Part shown: in pieces, positions 43,830 through 46,892 of the stretch
Position numbering within the stretch: position 1 is the stretch's first letter
Layout of the letters: each line of letters starts with the position of its first letter
Assembly (NCBI GenBank): GCA_903823665.1
Contig: CAIJTR010000097.1
Span: 1 to 46,892 of the forward strand
DNA: 46,892 nucleotides
Reading direction: 5' to 3'
Source of the DNA: an uncultured Rhodospirillales bacterium
GTDB lineage: Bacteria; Pseudomonadota; Alphaproteobacteria; Acetobacterales; Acetobacteraceae
Translations under genes and position numbers: made by a program
Notes under the pieces: model-generated
Told to the model about the DNA's origin: nothing
The model's input: the letters and a program-made list of their open reading frames with translations, nothing else
The model's database searches: none

Positions 43830-44629
43830 GCACTCGTCGTCTTGAAATGATCGGGGCCTGGGTGCTTGGCCTGCTCTGGGTGATGCCGCTGGCCTATGCC
43901 ATTTGGACGGCGTTTCACGGCAGCGCCTATGCCACGCATTTCTCACTCACAGCGCCGCTGACACTGATCAACTTCCCCCATGCCTGGGACGCAGCCCCCT
44001 TCGCCCGGTATTTCCTGAACACGATGATCCTGGTCGCGGTGGTTCTGGTGGCGCAATTCGCCCTTTGCACCCCCGCCGCCTACGCCTTCGCGCGGATGGA
44101 GTTTCGTGGGCGAGACACAGTGTTTGCTATTGTGCTGCTGCAGTTGATGGTTGCACCGGACGTGCTGCTGGTGGCCAATTATCGCACCATGGCCCAGATG
44201 GGCGTGGTTGATACCATCGGTGCCATCGCCCTGCCTTATCTCGGCTCCGCATTCGGCATCTTCCTGCTCAGGCAAACCTTTCGGCAGGTGCCGCAGGAAC
44301 TGGATGACGCGGCACGGCTGGAGGGCAGTTCTCTGCTCGGCCGCATCTGGCGCGTTTATGTGCCGCTCGCACGGCCCACCTATCTGGCCTATGGGCTGGT
44401 CGCGGTGAGCTACCATTGGAACAACTTCCTCTGGCCGTTGGTGATCACCAACTCGGTCAGCACGCGGCCGCTCACGGTTGGATTGTCCGTGTTCGCCTCC
44501 ACCGATCAGGGCATTGACTGGACCATCATCACGGCGGCCACGCTGATGACCTCAGGCCCGCTGCTGCTCGCGTTCTTGTTGTTTCAGAGGCAATTTGTGG
44601 CAAGCTTCATGCGCGCCGGCATTCGCTGA
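43826..44629 (+). CDS. ABC transporter permease, UgpE/MalG type
   Basis: 267 residues, six membrane segments. The EAA loop is ELDDAARLEGSSLLGRIWRV, followed by YVPLARPTYLAYGLVAV. It forms the heterodimeric channel with the 42960 product. GTG start, sharing four bases with the previous stop. Last core gene of the importer; a DUF1330 gene follows after 23 bp. Confidence 0.92.
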   Translation: MSTRRLEMIGAWVLGLLWVMPLAYAIWTAFHGSAYATHFSLTAPLTLINFPHAWDAAPFARYFLNTMILVAVVLVAQFALCTPAAYAFARMEFRGRDTVFAIVLLQLMVAPDVLLVANYRTMAQMGVVDTIGAIALPYLGSAFGIFLLRQTFRQVPQELDDAARLEGSSLLGRIWRVYVPLARPTYLAYGLVAVSYHWNNFLWPLVITNSVSTRPLTVGLSVFASTDQGIDWTIITAATLMTSGPLLLAFLLFQRQFVASFMRAGIR

Positions 44630-44652
44630 GAACGAACCCAAAGGAAGCCACC

Positions 44653-44946
44653 ATGTCCGCTTTTCTGTTTGCGAACATCACCATCAACGACCCCGACAAA
44701 TTTGCGCTTTATCGCGATCAGGTCGGTCCGGTGATAGCGGCCTACGGTGGCAGATATCTCGTGCGCGGCGGTGCCATTCATCCGATCGAGGGCACGCCCG
44801 GCCTGAACCGCGTTGTCATCCTGCAATTTGACAGCATGGCGGCGCTGGAAAAATTCTATCACAGCCCGGAATACGCCCCGCTGATCACCCTTCGTCAGTC
44901 CTGCACCGTCTCCAACGCCGCCATGATCGAGGGCATTGCTGCGTGA
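44653..44946 (+). CDS. DUF1330 domain protein
   Basis: 97 residues, dimeric alpha+beta barrel (ferredoxin-like) fold typical of DUF1330: FANITINDPDKFALYRDQVG, YGGRYLVRGGAIHPIEG and VVILQFDSMAALEKFYHSPEYAPL. The function of the family is unknown. It lies between the importer and a LysE exporter gene, overlapping the latter by 4 bp; a metabolic link to the imported solute is possible but unproven. Confidence 0.88.
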   Translation: MSAFLFANITINDPDKFALYRDQVGPVIAAYGGRYLVRGGAIHPIEGTPGLNRVVILQFDSMAALEKFYHSPEYAPLITLRQSCTVSNAAMIEGIAA

Positions 44947-45551
44947 ACGCGGTCCAGCCACTGCTTGCGGTGGCTGCATTGTGGACGCTCGCGGTGGTGA
45001 CGCCAGGGCCGAACTTCCTGATGGCCGCCGGTATTGCCGCGCGCGAAAGCAGGCTGGCTGGTCTTTGGGCGGTGCCGGGCATCGGGCTCGGCACCATGAT
45101 CTGGGGAATTTCAGCCTACTTCGGGGTGCATATCCTGTTCGCCGCTGTCCCGTGGGCCTATGGCGGATTGAAGCTGTTTGGCGGCTTCTATGTGATCCTG
45201 CTCGGCATACGGCTGTTGCGCAGCACCGGTGCGACCGGACCCGTGCCCCCGCCGCGCGCGCCGGGCTCCGCCATGTGGCTCGGGCTGATCACCAGCCTGT
45301 CCAACCCGAAATCGGCCTTGTTCGCGGCCAGCCTGTTCGCCACAGCGATGCCGGCTGATCCCAGCCTTTCGCTCGGATTGTTCGCCATCGCCGTCATGGT
45401 GACGATCTCGCTGGTCTGGTACAGCCTTGTCGTCTGCGTCGTCAGCACCGGGCGGATGGCACGGGCTTATCAACGCGGAAGGCGCTGGATCGACCGCCTC
45501 GCGGGCGGCATTTTCGTGCTGTTCGGCTGCCGTTTGATCGCCAGCAGATAG
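44943..45551 (+). CDS. LysE/RhtB family amino-acid exporter
   Basis: 202 residues, six membrane segments. The N-terminal motif VVTPGPNFLMAAGIAARESRLAG is diagnostic of the family (TPGPN). GLKLFGGFYVILLGIRLLR and ITSLSNPKSALFAASLFAT follow. Members export amino acids such as lysine, threonine or homoserine lactone; the substrate is unspecified. GTG start overlapping the DUF1330 stop. About 80 bp before hrcA. Confidence 0.9.
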   Translation: MNAVQPLLAVAALWTLAVVTPGPNFLMAAGIAARESRLAGLWAVPGIGLGTMIWGISAYFGVHILFAAVPWAYGGLKLFGGFYVILLGIRLLRSTGATGPVPPPRAPGSAMWLGLITSLSNPKSALFAASLFATAMPADPSLSLGLFAIAVMVTISLVWYSLVVCVVSTGRMARAYQRGRRWIDRLAGGIFVLFGCRLIASR

Positions 45552-45558
45552 AAATTCG

Positions 45559-45575
45559 TTAGGCTCTACACCTAA
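45559..45575. promoter_or_regulatory. Inverted repeat with -10-like box upstream of hrcA
   Basis: TTAGG-N7-CCTAA is a perfect short inverted repeat 59 bp before the hrcA start, and TAAAAT at 45573-45578 resembles a -10. It is not the CIRCE element (TTAGCACTC-N9-GAGTGCTAA), which I did not find here. Low-confidence operator or promoter. Confidence 0.3.
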
Positions 45576-45634
45576 AATGCCAGGGCGGAGCAGCGGCTCT
45601 CCCCTCCGGCCGCAAAACCTGCGACAATAAGGCT

Positions 45635-46702
45635 ATGGACCTTCCGATCCCCGCCCTGCCTCCCCGGACCCCGCCTGGTCTGGACGCTCGCTCGGCCGCC
45701 GTGCTGCGCGAGATCGTCGAGCAATATGTCGAGACCGGGGAGCCCGTCGGCAGCCGCACCTTGTCGCGCCGGCTGCCGATCAGCCTCAGCCCGGCGACCA
45801 TTCGCAACGTGATGGCCGACCTGACCGATGCCGGGCTTTTGTTTGCCCCGCATACCTCGGCGGGACGGCTTCCGACCGAGCTGGGCCTGCGCCTGTTCGT
45901 GGACGGCCTGCTACAATTCGGCGAACTCGGCGAGGATGACCGCGAGGCGATCAGCGCCTCCGTCGAAGCCGCCGGGCGCTCGCTGGAGGACACGCTGGCT
46001 GAAGCCTCGGTCATGCTGTCCGGACTGTCCGCCGCCGCGGGCCTCGTGCTCGCCCCCAAATCAGACGGCGCGTTGCGGCATATCGAATTCGTCCCCCTCG
46101 GCACCGGGCGCGCGCTGGTGGTGCTCGTCGCGGGCGACGGGCATGTGGAAAACCGCGTCATCGAAATCCCGGCAGGCGTGCCGCCGTCCGCCCTGCAACA
46201 GGCCGGCAATTACCTCAATGCCCGCCTCGCAGGTCGCCCATTGGCGGAATTGCGCCGGGTGGTGGCCGAGGAACTGGCGGAAAACCGCACCCAACTCGAT
46301 GCCCTGTCATCGCAGGTCGTCGCCGCCGGTCTGGCAACCTGGAATGGCGAAGGCCGCTCAGCATCCCTCATCGTGCGCGGTCAGGCGCGGCTGATGGCGG
46401 ATGTGACCGAGCTGAACAAGCTCGCCGCGATCCAAACGCTGTTTGAGCGGCTTGAGACGCAGGAGACGATGATCCGGCTGCTCGACCTGGCCGAGGGCTC
46501 GGACGGCGTGCGCATTTTCATCGGGGCCGAAAGCGGGCTGTTTGGCACCACCGGCGTCTCGATGGTTGTGGCCCCGGCCCGCAACGGAAACGGCCGCATC
46601 GTCGGGGCCATCGGCGTCATCGGTCCCACCCGGATCAATTACGGCCGGATCATCCCGGTGGTGGACTACACCGCCCGGGTGATCGGCCGCTTGCTCGGTT
46701 AG
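45635..46702 (+). CDS. hrcA: Heat-inducible transcription repressor HrcA
   Basis: 355 residues. HrcA represses groESL and often dnaK by binding CIRCE. The N-terminal winged helix is clear: EIVEQYVETGEPVGSRTLSR, then ISLSPATIRNVMADLTDAGL, then PHTSAGRLPTELGLRLFVDG. The GAF-like and dimerisation domains follow (FVPLGTGRALVVLVAGDGHV), ending GPTRINYGRIIPVVDYTARV. The TAG stop lies inside the left arm of a hairpin. No grpE follows, unlike the hrcA-grpE pair seen in many bacteria; the next gene is on the opposite strand. Confidence 0.95.
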   Translation: MDLPIPALPPRTPPGLDARSAAVLREIVEQYVETGEPVGSRTLSRRLPISLSPATIRNVMADLTDAGLLFAPHTSAGRLPTELGLRLFVDGLLQFGELGEDDREAISASVEAAGRSLEDTLAEASVMLSGLSAAAGLVLAPKSDGALRHIEFVPLGTGRALVVLVAGDGHVENRVIEIPAGVPPSALQQAGNYLNARLAGRPLAELRRVVAEELAENRTQLDALSSQVVAAGLATWNGEGRSASLIVRGQARLMADVTELNKLAAIQTLFERLETQETMIRLLDLAEGSDGVRIFIGAESGLFGTTGVSMVVAPARNGNGRIVGAIGVIGPTRINYGRIIPVVDYTARVIGRLLG

Positions 46703-46753
46703 AGTGCATCCGGTTTTGGTTGAATCGACCAAAACCGATAAGATGCCCTCTAA
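46699..46753. repeat. Hairpin spanning the hrcA stop codon
   Basis: TTAGAGTGCATC (46699-46710) pairs with GATGCCCTCTAA (46742-46753) except one base; inside, CGGTTTTGGT and ACCAAAACCG form a perfect 10-bp stem around TGAATCG. AGAGC/TGCTCTAA-type palindromes are common dispersed elements in alphaproteobacteria. It may double as a bidirectional terminator. Confidence 0.8.
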
Positions 46754-46777
46754 ACATAGACTTAACGGCTGACTTAC

Positions 46778-46802
46778 GGTTCAAACTGATACAGTTTGAA
46801 CC
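46778..46802. terminator. Second perfect hairpin between hrcA and the GST gene
   Basis: GGTTCAAACT and AGTTTGAACC form a perfect 10-bp stem around GATAC, 10 bp from the convergent GST stop. No T-run, so a bidirectional terminator or a protein site is possible. Confidence 0.5.
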
Positions 46803-46811
46803 GGTCAGACG

Positions 46812-46892
46812 CTAACCGAAAACCGGCTCGGTCTTCTTCATGCTCGGGCGCTCCGCCATGCGACCGAACCATGCGTGAAGATGCGAATGATG
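46812..46892 (-). CDS. Glutathione S-transferase family protein, C-terminal fragment
   Basis: The minus-strand frame entering at the window edge encodes 26 residues: HHSHLHAWFGRMAERPSMKK then TEPVFG and a stop (46814-46812). The pattern H-L-x-x-W-[FY]-x-R-[MI]-x-x-RPS-[VM]-x(2)-T is the usual end of bacterial glutathione S-transferases. The rest of the gene is outside the window. Confidence 0.6.
   Translation of the reverse strand, partial: HHSHLHAWFGRMAERPSMKKTEPVFG

Noticed and set aside
45552-45634. CIRCE element upstream of hrcA
   Set aside because: TTAGCACTC-N9-GAGTGCTAA is not present; only a different short inverted repeat.

Overview
The window reads as chromosomal DNA of a high-GC alphaproteobacterium, most likely Acetobacteraceae/Rhodospirillales. 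Support: the contiguous rph-rdgB-hemW block, an imuA-imuB-dnaE2 mutasome preceded by an alphaproteobacterial LexA box (GTTC-N7-GTTC), a hemC-hemD-mitofilin-hemY operon, a DUF1674/SDHAF4 protein and strongly G/C-biased third codon positions. Almost everything is ordinary housekeeping or core accessory content. I see no prophage, transposase, CRISPR array, tRNA or rRNA.

Layout. 1-213 is AT-rich, non-coding and unlike the rest; it abuts the last 32 codons of ftsY and looks like a foreign or chimeric contig end. 324-5747: SOS mutagenesis operon (imuA, imuB, dnaE2, minus strand). 5807-9656: SDHAF4, a secreted protein with a duplicated two-cysteine domain, anmK, an inositol-monophosphatase-like enzyme and a Gfo/Idh/MocA oxidoreductase. 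9741-12226: rph, rdgB, hemW. 12255-14098: serine beta-lactamase-like hydrolase facing a CHAP lipoprotein. 14243-17148: MFS exporter, azlD, azlC (stop/start coupled) and recX. 17299-19466: argD-argF. 19557-20590: MazF-like toxin with small antitoxin, then a GNAT. 20657-25563: lysA, a TIGR02302/DUF4175 membrane protein and an alpha/beta hydrolase. 25818-27647: a PEP-CTERM TIGR03118 protein and an apparently eroded hypothetical gene. 27485-31806 (minus): hemC, hemD, Mic60-like, hemY. 31832-34675: tsaD, rlmJ, gpsA. 34886-35215: a secreted peptide of six 13-residue Q/N/G-rich repeats. 35337-39271: murJ, trpS and, facing them, coaE-dnaQ with a 29-bp triplication at the junction. 39361-45551: a Ugp-type ABC importer with two adjacent paralogous binding proteins, DUF1330 and LysE genes. 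45635-46892: hrcA, two hairpins and the tail of a glutathione S-transferase.

Functional themes: DNA damage tolerance, heme synthesis, arginine and lysine/DAP synthesis, murein recycling and lipid II flipping, tRNA and rRNA modification, and import of a glycerol-phosphate- or sugar-type solute. Many neighbours overlap by ATGA, so translational coupling is widespread.

The least explained features are the 13-residue repeat peptide, the duplicated-domain secreted protein, and several long imperfect palindromes at gene ends, two of which contain the stop codon of a neighbouring gene. I do not see a convincing new multi-gene system; the repeat peptide is the best candidate for undescribed biology.
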